Shown: positions 22,640 to 35,650, counted from the stretch's first letter. The stretch is DNA of 64,000 bases from Maniola hyperantus (GCF_902806685.2 NC_048550.1:10025383-10089382), one strand, 5' to 3'. Notes: generated by a model from the sequence alone, not told the origin. Translations and numbers: made by a program.

Positions 22640-22970
22640 CTAGATGATGCCTGCGACTTCATTTAGATTTTTTTAAAAATCTCGAGGAACGCTTTTATTT
22701 CTGACTAGCTGATGCCTGCGACGCGTGCTTCGTACGCGTGGATTTAGGCTTTTAAAAATCCCGTGGGAACTCTTTGATTTCCGGGGTAAAAAGTAGCCTT
22801 TGTTACTCTCCAGGTCTTAAACTATACCCACGCAAAAAATCACGTCGATTCGTTGCTCTGTTGCGACGTGATTAAAGGACAAACCAAGAAACCAACAAAC
22901 TTAAAGCAATACAGCAACAAACCAGCCAACAAACAAACACACTTTTGCATTTATAATATGGGTATATAAT
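22640..22970 (-). mobile_element. Two adjoining Helitron A copies
   Basis: A short fragment (CTAGATGATGCCTGCGACTTC, from 22641) is followed by a longer subfamily copy (CTAGCTGATGCCTGCG, from about 22706) with a GTTGCGACGTGATTAAAGGAC block instead of the CAGA tract. Confidence 0.7.
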
Positions 22971-23044
22971 AATATATTTATGTATATATTTTCCGGCATA
23001 AAAATGATCTATATCCGTAAACGTGATGACAGCTGTTTCTGTTA

Positions 23045-23240
23045 GATGCCCGTAACTTCATTCACGTGGAATTAAGTTTTAAAAAATCCCGTTGGAACTC
23101 TTCGATTTACCGAGACAAAATTTAAGCTTTGTACGGACCCGGGGACGGCCCTGGGATGCAAGCTACCTCTGTACCTTTCGCTTAAAGCAGATAAACAGAT
23201 GGGCCATGAAAAGCTAGTAGACAAACAGACAGACAATTTT
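23045..23240 (-). mobile_element. Helitron family A, degenerate
   Basis: GATGCCCGTAACTTCATTCACG, GATGCAAGCTACCTCTGTAC and GGGCCATGAAAAGCTAGTAG. Confidence 0.65.
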
Positions 23241-23430
23241 TTGGATTGTACTCACTGCCTACTTTTGTGTGAAGCTAAGAGTGTAGCTGCATTTAGTCGT
23301 AGCGCTCAGCTACGATTTCTCGTAGGAACTGATTTTTACTATATGAAAATCAATTCTGCTGTTGTGCAGTGAATTAACTTTGCCAATAAGATTGGTTTGT
23401 ATATTTCGTTTATATTTTTGGCTGCCATAT

Positions 23431-23729
23431 ATTTTTTTTATTCAGATACAAGTTAGCCCTGGTCTGCAATCTCACCTGGTGGTAGGTGACAATGCAGTCT
23501 AAGATGGAAGCGGGCTAACCTGGAATGGGTATGGCAGTTTTTAATAAACCCATGCCCCTTTGGTTATTACAAGGCATCGCACCGGAATGCTAAATTGCTT
23601 GGCGTCACGGCTTTGCCGGTAGGATGGTAACTAGCCACGGCCGAAGCCTTCGACCAGACCAGAAATTTTGAAATTATAAAATTTCAAATCCCTGCCAGGA
23701 ATCGAACCCGGGACCTCCCACTAATAAGA
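23431..23729 (-). mobile_element. SINE family D, 5' truncated
   Basis: Runs from TTTTTTTATTCAGATACAAG to GGAATCGAACCCGGGACC (B-box inverse). The A box is lost. Confidence 0.75.
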
Positions 23730-24448
23730 CCTATTCTAATCTAAGCTATTGGTAAACTTATGCCTGTCTATTTACCCTGGACTAAAAAAATTAAATACAA
23801 ATTCCACATCCGGGTATCCGAGGTCACACTTTTTAGGGTGGACTAAACGGAACAAACCAAGAATGCTATTGTGTAGCTTTCTCGACTCGTTCCGGGCTCC
23901 TCCCTATGTTTTCTTTTAATCTTGTTTGTTAGTTTGTTGTTTCCATCATCAATCTTCTACAACGCTATTATCCTTTTTATAAGTCCCGCAAATTGATAAT
24001 GCGCGCGTTCAGCACTAGACTGAAGTTTCGAGCTGATGGTATATTTTTATTTCGGCTGACGTCAAAAATAACGTCATTTCGATGTTAATGAGACATGGTT
24101 CCAGTGCAATAGCAATTTGCGGGACTTAACTATAGATGATAATATTTTTAGTGAAGCCCACTTGTCATTACAAAAATAATGATAAATGATTCACTCAGTG
24201 GCGCATTGCAATTGATCGTGACATTTCCATGAACAAACAACACCTTTACCAACCTTTACGAACTATAAATATCAGCCATATGTAGTAGCCAATGTAGTAT
24301 TTTTACGTGACGTCATTTAACGAAAGCGTATATGCGCTACTTCCATACGTCATTTACAGAACGGTAACATTTTACATGCCTTCCACTGTCCATTTATGTT
24401 CGTTTTCTCTTTTTTAACCCATCATCAAATTTTTATGAATGTCTGTCA

Positions 24449-25121
24449 TTTTTTAACCGACTTCAAAAAAAGGAGGAGGTTCTCAATCTGCGGAATCTTT
24501 ATTTTTATTTTTTTATTTTTTTATTTTTTATGTATGTTCCCCGATTACTCGAAAACGCCTGGACCGATTTTGAAAATTCTTTTTTTGTTTGAAAGGGTAT
24601 ACTTCAAAGTTGGTCCCATTTCAATTTGGTGAAGATCTGATGAACATCTTCGAAGATAGATACTGGAACTCCTCAACGGATAAGAGTAAATTGCTCGCGA
24701 TCAGTGTAATAGCTTAGTAAACAGTAGATTTTTAACCAGTCATAGCATAATTCCATGGAGCCACTAAAAATTGTGAAATAAAATTTTTTTACAAAAAAAA
24801 TAAAAACCGACTTCGTTACACAAACACTAAAAATTGAAAAATAATTTAATTTATTACCGAATATATTATGTATACAAGAGTTAATATAGTTCCATAAAAA
24901 TATTTTTTGGGATCGGTGCCAATGAGGTGCCATTGTGGAGTCCTATAAAAATATGAAGTCTAGACGATTCGCGCAGCTAAATCTAATTGGCACCGGAACC
25001 AAAAAATATTATTATGGAACTATATTAACTCTTGTATACACAATATATTCGGTAATAAATTAAATTATTTTTCAATTTTTAGTGTTTGTGTAACGAAGTC
25101 GGTTTTTATTTTTTTTGTAAA
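24449..25121. mobile_element. Fold-back element family L, copy 1
   Basis: Starts TTTTTAACCGACTTCAAAAAA, then TTCCCCGATTACTCGAAAACG and GGTGAAGATCTGATGAACATC. Its last third is an inverted repeat: arms 24788-24921 and 24989-25121, both bearing CGACTTCGTTACACAAACAC. Copy 2 is at 62797-63480. Confidence 0.75.
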
Positions 25122-26504
25122 ATTTTATAAGTTATATCTTATATCTATGAAAATTGGTATTCTAAGTGTAATGGTAAGTGCTATCGGATAAAAGTAGAGA
25201 AGTAAGTGATTCAGGTTTTTCAGGATTTTTGGAAATTCCATTCTCGCACCGAATTTCAAAAATTCCACTCGAGCGAAGCCGGGGTAGGCCTTCTCGTATT
25301 AATAATAAAAGTGTCTAAGCAATAAAGCTCAGTCCTACATTCACTAAAATCTAGATAACCTATATTTCTACATTCACATTTGTCATAAGTAGCTCAATGT
25401 CACTACCGGGCACATTTAGATGATCGTTGGAGACTACACCCATGGATTACACCCATGTTTTATGTTTCAATGGCACGAATGTGTGTTTCAGTTTCATAAT
25501 TTTAGGCTTTCATAATCAGTCCATATGATATAATGTTTTTATTAGTTCTATTTACAGAAAAATTATGCATGGTGTATACGCGTGCCATTGGTTCGTCATC
25601 CTCAGTTGGAGGTCACCCGTAACATCGGTCAGAGAAACCTTAGAAATACCAAATCACTAGTACCTTCATTACATCATCGCTTACGAAGGAGAAGGGCATT
25701 GAACTGACATCAATATTACTCCAGTACTAACATGATAATTCATTCATAGTTTCCCTAGAGTACTCAAATTACTTTACCAGTAAACACTTCCAACTGGCAT
25801 GAGCACACAGCTCTGTGGCCGCACGCAATGCCTTCTGGCTAAATATTTTATTATCACGTGAACACACGTGAAGGATATTTTAACTTAGGTCTATGGTATC
25901 TTTTGTTCAAAGCTTGTTCAATGTTATAAATACGTTATTTCATAATCTTTATTATTATTAAATTGTATATTTATTTGCACTTTAACTTAGATGTTACTAT
26001 TTATATATAGCCCGCGATTTCGCCTGCGTGGATTTTATTTTACGTAAATTTTTCATATCGCTTACTTATTTTGACTTAGCACATTTTTGGTTACGAAATT
26101 GAAAAGTGATTATTCAAATGATATTAGCATTATCCTGCAATAGCAATCCTAAAATTAATTAGTCTTGATGTAAGGGGATTCTATTATTCTTTAATTACCA
26201 GGTACAATATTTAAGCTTCTACTAACTGATCAGAGGGTTGAAAAAACATTACGTAATGCTGTGTATTTTTTTTTAATATAATGATTAATGAGAGGTAACC
26301 TAAAATAATAATTTGTCTTGATTTAACGTTTCTATCTTTAACTTGAGTGTTCTGGTTTGTACATATGTAGGTGGGGCACTTATTAAGGTCAAAAGTCCCA
26401 TTGCAGTACTTAAGTACTACAATATATTAATTACGTTCCTAAGAAAAACAGGCTCTTAACGTTTTCAGGTGTTTTTTGAAAATTTAGATAGTAATGATTC
26501 GATA
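25122..26504. other. Mostly unassigned
   Basis: Only a small Helitron A end (26010-26036, CCCGCGATTTCGCCTGCG) is recognisable. Confidence 0.4.
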
Positions 26505-26610
26505 CAGCTGTAATAGCCTAGTGGTTGGGACATACGCCTCCTAATCGGAGACGGGGGTTTCGATCCCGGACACGCACCTCTAACTTTTCGGAGACATTCA
26601 TTTATTGTAT
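26505..26610 (+). mobile_element. SINE family E, tRNA-like head
   Basis: GTAATAGCCTAGTGGTTGGG (A box) and GTTTCGATCCCGGACACGC (B-box region), then lost. Confidence 0.65.
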
Positions 26611-26928
26611 CCTTATCGCTACCTAGCGATCTCGTCTAGGCGATCAATGATGGTACAATGGACATACCAATAGCTATGGAGGTATAAATAGGTGGTGCAA
26701 GTATACATATACATATTATAATGCTAATATATGATAATGTTTTATTTTTATTTTTTTATTTTTGTTTATTTGAAAGTAATCAACAGCGTAAATACATAAT
26801 TATTACTTAAATTTAAATCTAGGTATAACAGAAGGCCAAAAGAGATTACTTAAAATTATAATTAAACTATTTTAACAGAATAGAGTTAGAATAAATGTAG
26901 GTATATACAATAATAAAATAAAATTACA

Positions 26929-27030
26929 ACAGTGTGTGTATGATTGTATGTGTGTGTGTATGCGTGTGTGAGTGTGTGCTTATGAGTATGTGTGAGCGTG
27001 TGTGCATGTGTGTGTGTGTGTAAATGGGAG
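26929..27030 (+). repeat. TG-rich microsatellite
   Basis: Imperfect (GT)n with TATG and GAGT interruptions, located in the 3' UTR side of the adjoining minus-strand LINE. Confidence 0.8.
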
Positions 27031-27049
27031 TGTATGATTGCATGCATAT

Positions 27050-27420
27050 TTAGATGTTAGCTACTTTTTTTTTTGTTTTACGATGATAGTTTCTTAATTC
27101 CTTTTTAAATTTATTGTTTGATAGGTAAAATAAGTCAAACTCAGCGAACTGATTGTTATAAGTACGTACCAAGCGTGGAATTATAGAATTTCGCGCATAA
27201 TTTGAGTTAGATTTGGGAACATTTAGAAGGCGCGTGTGACGCGTTCTTAAAGGTTGAGCATTAAATGAAAAGGCTGAGAGTAAGCTAGGACAATCGATTG
27301 AGCCGGTTAAAATTGCTTGCAGTAACAACATATCACATTGTTCCCTTCTATGTTCCAGTGAGCCGATACCGTAGTGAGTACACGCTTCCTCATAACTATT
27401 GAACTAACTTCCTCATATGT
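27050..27420 (-). pseudogene. LINE reverse transcriptase C-terminus (Jockey-like)
   Basis: Minus strand: LEHRREQCDMLLLQAILTG, then RTRHTRLLNVPKSNSNYARN and a basic end KKKVANI with a stop. This CDxLLLQxILxGSxDCPxLL...NYxxNS pattern is typical of the end of Jockey-type LINE polyproteins. The upstream RT is absent. Confidence 0.75.
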
Positions 27421-27424
27421 TGAT

Positions 27425-27600
27425 TGTAATCATGAATCAAAGAGGAGAGGACGACCAAAGAAAAGGTGGAGTGATTGCGTGAAAGAGGATATGCGTGTAA
27501 AAAGGGTGGATAATGCGTTGATGGGCAACAGAAGTGAGTGAAAGAAAAATACATGTTGTGCCGACCCCACGTAGCGTGGGATAAGGTACGGAAGAAGAAG
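27425..27600 (+). pseudogene. RTE-like LINE 3' end
   Basis: Reads RPKKRWSDCVKEDMRVKR, then CCADPT before TAG, with a TGA where Trp is expected. It ends ACCCCACGTAGCGTGGGATA and (GAA)n. Sister of 76-235. Confidence 0.75.
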
Positions 27601-28116
27601 AAGATTGTAATCATGAGTCGCGGTACCTTTTTGCCACCTGATGTCCTCATTAATGATAAATGATGGCACTAAATAGTCCCTACCTCCATGCATGTTTGAT
27701 GGTCGGACCGGTCGAATGTTTTATTATTTTTAGGCGACCACTAGAGTAACTCCGCATCGTATTTAGTACAATAGGTCGGTCGATCGATTATACCGGAAAT
27801 AGTAGGCAACAGTTAGTTTTATATTGACCCAATTTCCTATTATGTCGTCATTTTATATTGAACAAACATTAGTCTTCTAATCAACAAACAATCTACGTGT
27901 GGTAATTAATAACAAATGGGTTTTTGTTATACTTACCTCACTACCTTGTAATATTAGCTACATATAATATCTCACTCTCTCTCTTCGTCGTATTTCTCTT
28001 TTCTGAGAGTCTTGACTTCTTTCAATTAATTATATAATGGAAGGGGTTTTGAGGGATAGTAATGTGGTGCATTTTCAGTTCCTTCCGCATATGTAAGACA
28101 ACATTTACGACTAACA

Positions 28117-28313
28117 TCCATACTAATATGCGGAAGTGTGTCTGTCTGTCTGCTAGCCTTTCACGGCCCATCCGTTCAACCGATTTTGACGAAATTTGGT
28201 ACAGAGATAGCTTGCATTCCGGGGAAGAACATAGGCACTTTTTATCCTAGAAGTTCCCACGGAATTTTTAAAAACCGAAATCCACGTGGACAAAGTCGCA
28301 GGCATTATCTAGT
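28117..28313 (+). mobile_element. Lep1-like Helitron (family A)
   Basis: TCCATACTAATATGCGGAAG to GTCGCAGGCATTATCTAG. Confidence 0.8.
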
Positions 28314-29234
28314 TCTTTATAAAGAATTGAATTATGTTGAGTGTAATAGTACATTACAGTCTAGGCCTGAAATAAAGCGATTTCTGGCCAAATATTAATG
28401 GAAGGCCGAGGCGAAGTCGAGGACTTCTAAAGTGATTTTGAAAGGACGCGGGTTGTAATCGCTATTTCGGCCGAGACTTAAAATACTTTTCTTCCAATAG
28501 CGAGGAAACAATAAAAAATTAATAGAAGAAACAAAGTTTCAATTCATATTATGAAGATGTACCTATACACTAACTAAAAATTTGCAAAACAGATAAAGGA
28601 CTCCATCTTCAAATCCAAAATTGGAAACATTTTAGGTCATATGTACTAGTTTGTATGGAAAGTCTCCCAAAAAGTAACAGGAATTCATAAAAATGTCACT
28701 GTAACCCTTGGACGATCTAACCAAGCTGTAACCTGCTGAAAGACTTTAGATCATAATATTTTACGATCTTCAGCTATACATTGTCTTTCAGACTATAAAA
28801 TATGAGCGTAGAAATTTTACAGGTTTAAATAAGTGTTAAAATAATCAACTTTCATAATAAAGGTTGGCAAATTCTTAAAATCGTAGACAATAGATTTTAT
28901 CGCATACAATCTTCTAATCCCCTCAGGGAGTATTATTTCGATTTTATTTTCGTTGAACTTGGCCTTTTGAACCTTTTTTAGATTTCATATACAGTTCAAG
29001 TGGCATTCTTTGTTTTTATCTCACAAGATATTGTCCCCGCCGTGTTATGGATAAAAGTAATAATTTTAACAAAATCATTTCTTACTTTAGGTATGCTGCA
29101 GGGTCCTGAGGCCCTTGTGTATAACTTTTCAAGTTAACGTTAACTCTGTCTGTGTACATAAATATGTCATGTAGTATGAACAGGAAAGGGACAGAAAACT
29201 TTTCGGGTGCTGATTGTTACTATTAAATGATGAG
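28314..29234. other. No gene or repeat recognised
   Basis: AT-rich sequence without a supportable feature. Confidence 0.4.
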
Positions 29235-29352
29235 ATGTGATGTTTTGCATGGGTATAGTTAAAGACCTAATTAATGAGTGGCATAGGCTACTTTTTATCC
29301 CGGAAAATCAAAAGAGTTCCCACGAGATTTTGAAAACCTAAATCCACGCGGA
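29235..29352 (+). mobile_element. Helitron family A, 3' part
   Basis: ATAGGCTACTTTTTATCCCGG to CTAAATCCACGCGGAC; terminal hairpin and CTAG lost. Confidence 0.65.
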
Positions 29353-29632
29353 CTAGTGGTCTATATTATATTCGCCCTTATTAAAGAAGTTACTTACTCT
29401 ATAATAGTCTCTAATAATAGTAGACCATCGCCTGTTCAACTGTTTTCTAGGTTAAGCTGGTAAACAAATATATCTACGCATAGGTCTAAATAAACAAGGG
29501 AGGACAAAACTCATTGGAAGTTGGACCAGCGTAACATGTAAACATTCTGTACTCAGCTTGCCGTCAGAAACTAAACAAGGCACGAACTAAGCTATTAATT
29601 GAAGCGATCAGGACAAGGCTTAGCAATCAGTG

Positions 29633-30095
29633 TGCTTAGCTTAGTATGAGATTTTACATCTTACCAAAATTGTTAGAATTCAAGTATCAAAACACAATAA
29701 CATAAGAGTAAAACAGAGCGTACTTCTCTTGACTTACCGTTAAAAAATCCGTACCACTGGTTTTAATTTCGCAAGGTATACGGGTAATATGTTGGCTATA
29801 GACGTATGGGCAAACTTGAGCTTTAAAATAGAGCAGTTCCTAAAAAGCCGGCAACGCATCGGCATTTCCTATGGTGCTGCAAATGTTCATGGGCGGTGGT
29901 AATCACTTAATATCGGGTGACTCGCCTGCTCGTTTGCTCGCTATCTCTATTAAGAAGCGGCGGTAATCACTTAACATCAGGTGACCCGCCTGCTCGTTTT
30001 GTCTATAAAAAAAAGTTACAGTCCATTTTGTTTTAAAGCCGAAATATTTCGACGTGTCGCTCGAAGTCTGTCAACGTGAAATTTCATACTAAGCA
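29633..30095. mobile_element. MITE family M split by a LINE tail
   Basis: The left end CTTAGTATGAGATTTTACATC and right end GAAATTTCATACTAAG bound a copy whose middle (about 29855-30010) is a LINE 3' end with CGGCAACGCATCGGCATTTCC and a duplicated GGTAATCACTTAA...CGCCTGCTCG module. Confidence 0.7.
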
Positions 30096-30529
30096 CACTG
30101 AGTGGATGTGACATGAAATTCGATGAGTACTTGTGGAGAGTATGGCAATACGATCACGCAGTGTCGGAGACGTGGTAGTTAGATATGTATAGTTTGCTGC
30201 CCTTTGAGCGAGAGCACTGAAACTCGGATACCTAATAATGATGTTGGTCACACTGAATTCTGGCCACGACAGCCAATCTCAATGAGAACCAAGACTGCAA
30301 CTATAGAGTGTACTTTGACCATGAAAAAAATAAATTTAAAATGAGACACGTTATGTAGGTGAGCGTGAACATTTATTTAGAAAACTTCCTAAAGAAACCC
30401 TATCGGCATCCGAATATTTAGATGCTTTCCTTGTACAATGTTTATTGTTGTAAAGGCAAACACAAAACAAAACCTAGAACACACAGCATCAATAAAGTAA
30501 TGGATGCTACATCAAACTATCACGCTATT

Positions 30530-31720
30530 TGTAAAAATATCACTCGGCCAGAGAGTTGTGGCTAAATAAAGTAATGGCCAGGCAATTAACTTGTTGGACC
30601 GGTGGGTGTAACGAGTCAACGATCTAGTTAAGCCGTCAATAGAGGCCCTGTTAATTGGTTTCACTGTAAATATATTTTGTAAAACTGCATTGTTTAAGCC
30701 TTCAATAGAGGCCCTGTTAATTGGTTTCACTGTAAATATATTTTGTAAAACCGCATTGTTTAAGCCTTCAATAGACGCCCTGTTAATTGGTTTCACTGTA
30801 AATATATTTTGTAAAACTGCATTGTTAACATTTTTGTCCGGTGCTTCGCAAATCTATTGTAACTGTTACTCTACAGCACCATACTTTATCGTGTAAACAC
30901 AGACCTCCGCCAGGGATTGTGGATTTACAAGGCACTAACTAGGTAATTAGCTTACTGAAGGGGCGTGATAATTGGTCCCACTGAGAAAATACATTGTTAA
31001 CATTTTTGTTCGATGATTCGCAAACCTATTGTTATCCTACAACATAAAAATATCTGTAAACACAGGTCTTTTATGGGAGTTGTGGCTTTACAAAGAACTG
31101 ACTAGGAAATTAGCTTACTGGAGCGGCGTGTTAATTTGGTCCCACTGAAAAAACCCATTGTTAACACTTTTGGTCGATGATTTGCAAATCTATTGTTATA
31201 CTAAAACATTAAAATATCTGTAAACACATGTCTTTGCCTGGGAGTTGTGGCTTTACAAAAAACTAACTAAGCGTGTAAATTTGATCCCATTTTAAAACTA
31301 TGTTGTTAACATATATTTACTCACAGCTTTTGAAATCTATACTATTATTCTAAATCATACTATCACTTTATAAATGTAAATATAGCACTCGGCCAGGGAG
31401 TTGTGGCTAAACAAAGTAATAACCAGGCAATTAGTTTGCTGGAGCTTTGGAACGAGTCGCCGATCTAGTTAAGCCATCAATAGAGGCGTTAATTGCTAAC
31501 ACTGTAAATATCTGTGAAACTACGTTTTTAATAATTTTTTTCGGTACTATGTGAATCCATTCTGTTGTTCTAAAACATCGGGAAACACAGCACTCGGTCT
31601 GGCAATTAGCTTAGTCGTTAAGACGTCAATACAGACTGTTAATTGGTTTCAATGTACAAACTACATTGTTAACAGTTTTGTTGGATGGGTTACAATACAA
31701 GTAACTTGACATTATTCCAA
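30530..31720 (+). repeat. Degenerate satellite-like array 1
   Basis: The anchor GTTGTGG recurs at about 30556, 30916, 31080, 31245 and 31401. Central units are 156-165 bp; the outer units are longer and carry an extra block (ACGAGTC...GATCTAGTTAAGCC). Shared blocks include CATTGTTAACATTTTTG and TATCTGTAAACACA. Confidence 0.8.
30631..30828 (+). repeat. 66-bp direct repeat, three copies
   Basis: AGCC(G/T)TCAATAGA(G/C)GCCCTG...CTGTAAATATATTTTG recurs at 30631, 30697 and 30763, nearly identical. Because 66 is divisible by three it creates a spurious 22-residue protein repeat. Confidence 0.9.
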
Positions 31721-32389
31721 AGTTAGCTTTATCAAATGCTTTAGTGCTTTGTTCTAGAGATTCCAAATGTCCAGAGGCATTTTTTAGGCGCGCGCGCTTC
31801 ATCTTAGGCTACATCATCACTTACTGTTTGCAGTCAAGCACATGCCTATATAGTTAAAAAAATGTTACTAATACTTTAGCGCAACTCTTTACCCTTCAAT
31901 GAAATGGTGTCCTTGATTTGAGCCCAACTCAAACATGGGCTCAAAAGATATTGACGCAGTCCAGCGATGCTTCTTTTCTGATAAGTTTCAAAATACACTA
32001 AACTTTAAAACCACTATATTAGGTACATATTTCAGTTACTAAATCTAGGTCAAGTTTTCTATACTTACTTTTATTGTGGTGGATAAACAAAAAGCTATGT
32101 CAAAAAGCTCGTCAATTAATCACTTCAGGAATTTTCTTTCGAAGAGATTAATTCATAAAAACAAACCAATTAAGCGATCAAAATTTTCTTTCCCGCAGAA
32201 AGTTTACCGAAATTAAGATTGACGAGCGGGGCGTCAAATTGAGGTCATTGTCCGAGACTCGAGAGAGAGGTGTTGAAAAAAGTGATAGAAACTCACACTT
32301 ACGTCTTGGCATCTCATAAATACAGAAAGAATTTTATTTAGCAGGAGAATTTATTTTATTTAGCACTGGTGAACTCATTGAATTTATAA

Positions 32390-32545
32390 AATGTTGTAAT
32401 GTCATAATGTCATATTATTTGGTAGTATTGCACGCCACAAAGTGGCAACTTGTTAGAACTTTTAAAACTAAGTAAAACACCTGAACATGTACACAGTTTA
32501 CGCAATAAAATTTATTCTATTCTATTCTATCTGTTATTTCGTAGA
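32390..32545 (+). mobile_element. LINE-like 3' tail with TTCTA repeat
   Basis: CACAAAGTGGCAACTTGTTAG, ACGCAATAAAATTTATTCTA and a short TTCTA array. Confidence 0.45.
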
Positions 32546-33555
32546 AGCCCCTATTCATAAATGTAATACTCGTAGTCATATTACACGCACTAAAAGCGTT
32601 CCATATCTTCTAAGTATAATTGTCAGATGAAATACGAGTAGAGTAGGTGATACATTTCACCGTCTAAAAGATAATGAGAACTGTCTAGCGAGTGGAAACT
32701 CGACACGACTGCGCGCTAATGAAAATCTATTTATATTATGTTGATCCAATTCTTGAGTCGTCTTCGTTGCATTGGTGCATATCACATCACACGCATTGCA
32801 TCCCTAGTTGGTTCGGGTTAGGTAATTATAGTTCTTGCATTTCACGAGGCCGAGTGGCTTATGCTTGTGTTAAGTTGTATCGGTATAAGTACCTAAGGTA
32901 GGTACAGTAAATGTGTGCGTTTGCGAGCGCTTGCTCGCGACTGATTGGTCCGACATGCACGCACACTTACACAATGCCCTTGTATACGACGTAACCACAA
33001 GTAAAGTTCACTCGCCTTCGTGAATTGTAAGAAATGTACGAGTACGTATAAGTAAAATTCAATAAATTTCTTTGTTTTACTCAACTAAGGGAGTGTGTTC
33101 TTTTGTCGGTTTATAGTTTTTCTCATAATTGGTATAAAAAGCTTTGTCCTTTTGCTGCCAGTGTTTTAGCTTTGGAAAAACAAACGAACAAACTGATATA
33201 CTCTCGGACTGAAAAACAAATTCGTTTTTGCAACCATCAAACAGTTCATTGAAAACTTTAAAATATAAAACAAAGTGCAAAAGTTTGCACAGAACTGTCG
33301 AGAGGTGGCGAGACGAGTGCCTTAATTTATTTGTAGTGTAATTAACTTGGGAACAGGAAATTTGAGCCCGGATCAAAGCTGAAAATTAGTCGACTGAACT
33401 ATGGCGAGAAGTTGAACTAAGCAATAAATACATTCAATTTAAAGTTTCAACTTGGAGCTAGCTTTCAAGTAAATGTCTACATTATTATACAGGACCGGAG
33501 TTATACATAATAGAGATAGTTGTGCAAGACATAAAAGAAACAGTTTTACAATATA
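32546..33555. other. No gene or repeat recognised
   Basis: Short open frames here have no domain or repeat support. Confidence 0.4.
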
Positions 33556-33559
33556 ATTA

Positions 33560-34185
33560 AAAAACCGGCCAAGTGCGAGTCAGACTCGCGCACCGAGGGT
33601 TCCGTACTATAGTCGTATTTTTACGCATTTTGCACGATAAATCAAAAACTATTATGCATAGAAAAAACTGTTTTAAAATGTGTAAGGAAAGCCCTTCCAT
33701 AATATGATACCCCAATTGGTATAGTAATCTTACTGTGAAAGTTAAAAATACTAATTATTTGTTCATGAACACATTTAAATTTTTTTTTTCGTGATGTAAA
33801 CACAAATTCACGGTTTTCAGATTTTCCCCTTACGTGTGCTATAAGACCCTACCTACTTCATGATTCGTCAACGGGAAGTAACCTCTACGTTTCTTAACAG
33901 ATAGATAGACAGAAAACGAAGTGATCCTATTGTAGCATAGAGGAATGTTACTCTATGCCAAATGTCAAAGTTGAAGTGACAAATGACAAGATTATACTCA
34001 GGACGAGAACGTTGTATTTGCACTGTGTGTGTATTAGATAATTATTAATATAATAAGTAAATAAGTTTTAAGAAAAATAAATACACCATCGACTTCTCAG
34101 ACAAGTGTTTCATTCAACATTACATGGCGCAGCCGGTAGGATTTGTTAGGCCGTTTTTGTTTTTGATGTACGGAACCCTAAAAAC
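33560..34185 (+). repeat. Family B repeat interrupted by an LTR
   Basis: AACCGGCCAAGTGCGAGTC to GTACGGAACCCTAAAAA, broken after GTGATCCTAT at 33930 by the LTR fragment, resuming at about 34145. Confidence 0.75.
33931..34143 (+). mobile_element. Single LTR plus primer binding site
   Basis: The 194-bp LTR (33931-34124) starts TGTAGCATAG and ends CATTACA, with AAATAAATAC as a possible poly(A) signal. TGGCGCAGCCGGTAGGATT (34125-34143) follows and is complementary, as I recall, to the 3' end of insect serine tRNAs, so it looks like a primer binding site. No internal region or second LTR is present. Confidence 0.7.
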
Positions 34186-34599
34186 GCACTTTTTTTAAAG
34201 AGTCGTGTATAAAGTACATGAAGGCTGTAGGACTAGGTATGATTAAATAACACGAGCACGACCCAACTTGACCAGTTTTCTTAAGCTCTTCATGAATAAT
34301 AAAAAATTCACTCGTACAATTCTGGGTACGGAACAAAGAGAGCCGGTGAGCATGCAAATTAACTTTAATTAAATATTATATTATCAGCTATCTCGCGTTA
34401 TATGAGAAGTATAATTTAAACTCTCTGGATGTTTCTGTTTTAAATGACCCAGGTACAGTTTCAATTAAAATGCTCTGTCACTGCAAAATTTTATGTGAAA
34501 AGTATTCATTTATAGAAAATTATAAGTATTGATTATAAAAGAAATAAAAAGTCATATAACTACAGCAACTCATAAAACAGCTATTTAATTTATTTATAT

Positions 34600-35030
34600 T
34601 AATATTATTATACATGTGAAAAAGTGTGTCTGTCTGTCAAGTCCAGTGAAAAATTTAATGAGTTTTCTCGGGATTTTTAAAAACCTAAATCCACGTGGAC
34701 GAAATCACGAGCATCTTCTAGTTACTAAAATAAGATGGCTTTATCAAATAACTAGCTGATGTCCAAGACCTCGTTCGCGTGAAATAAGGTTTTTAAAAAT
34801 CCCGTGGGAACTCTATGATTTTCCGGGATAAAAAGTAGCCTATATCACTCTTCAGGTCTTTAAGCTCTTCTCTTTAAGGTCTCCTTTAACATGGACCTAA
34901 TACATTTTTAAGCTAACCTATAAAAAAAACAAAGCTAAGCTACCTTGCAAAAAATTATCTCGATTTGATACTTTGTGCGATGTGACTAAAGGACAATCCA
35001 ACAAACAAACACACTTTTGTATTTATAATA
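34600..35030. mobile_element. Two convergent Helitron A copies
   Basis: A plus copy (34600-34722, ending CGAGCATCTTCTAG) and a minus copy (34753-35030, CTAGCTGATGTCCAAGAC) lie with their 3' ends about 30 bp apart. Confidence 0.7.
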
Positions 35031-35423
35031 ATAAATGAGCAGTGATTGTATATGATTTTTTAGTATAATATTGGTGGTTATTATAATAATAACCACCAAA
35101 ATGACATTAAATATTAGGTTCTTTATGTGAACCATAAACGTGCTAATACTATCGTAAACACAATGTAAACGCGACTATCGAAACATCCCAAAGTAAAAAG
35201 TTTCCCGAGTTATTGTTGGATTTGGCTGTAGTGTTATTAACTTGGTGACAGCAAAGGTCAGATTACGGTATAAAATGACTTTGTCCACAAAACTGTGAAA
35301 GGAAACTCAGTTGCTAAGTAATAAGTTGGAACTTAGGCCTTGGTCGGACACAACGTAGAAAGGGCAACAGCAGTCCGAGCATCATCGACGCGATATCTTA
35401 CTCGTAGCTTTAAAAACAATTTG

Positions 35424-35650
35424 ACAACGTCCCTGGCACAGTGGTAAGCACTGTGATCTTAATAGTAGGAGGTCCCGGGTTCGATTCCTGGCAGAGGTTT
35501 GGAATTTTATAATTTCTAAATTTCGGGTCTGGTCCGGTGGGAGGCTTCGGCCGTGGCTAGTTACCACCCTACCCGCAAAGCCGTGCCGCCAAGCGATTGA
35601 GCGGTCCGGTACGATGCCGTGTGGAAACCAAAGGGGCATGGGTTTAAAAA
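35424..35650 (+). mobile_element. SINE family D, 3' truncated
   Basis: A-box TGGCACAGTGG, B-box GGTTCGATTCC, then the body to AAACCAAAGGGGCATGGG. Confidence 0.75.

Noticed and set aside
30512..30896. Open frames with 22-residue protein repeats on both strands
   Set aside because: They are produced by the 66-bp tandem DNA repeat (66 is a multiple of 3), with no start context, domain or splice support.
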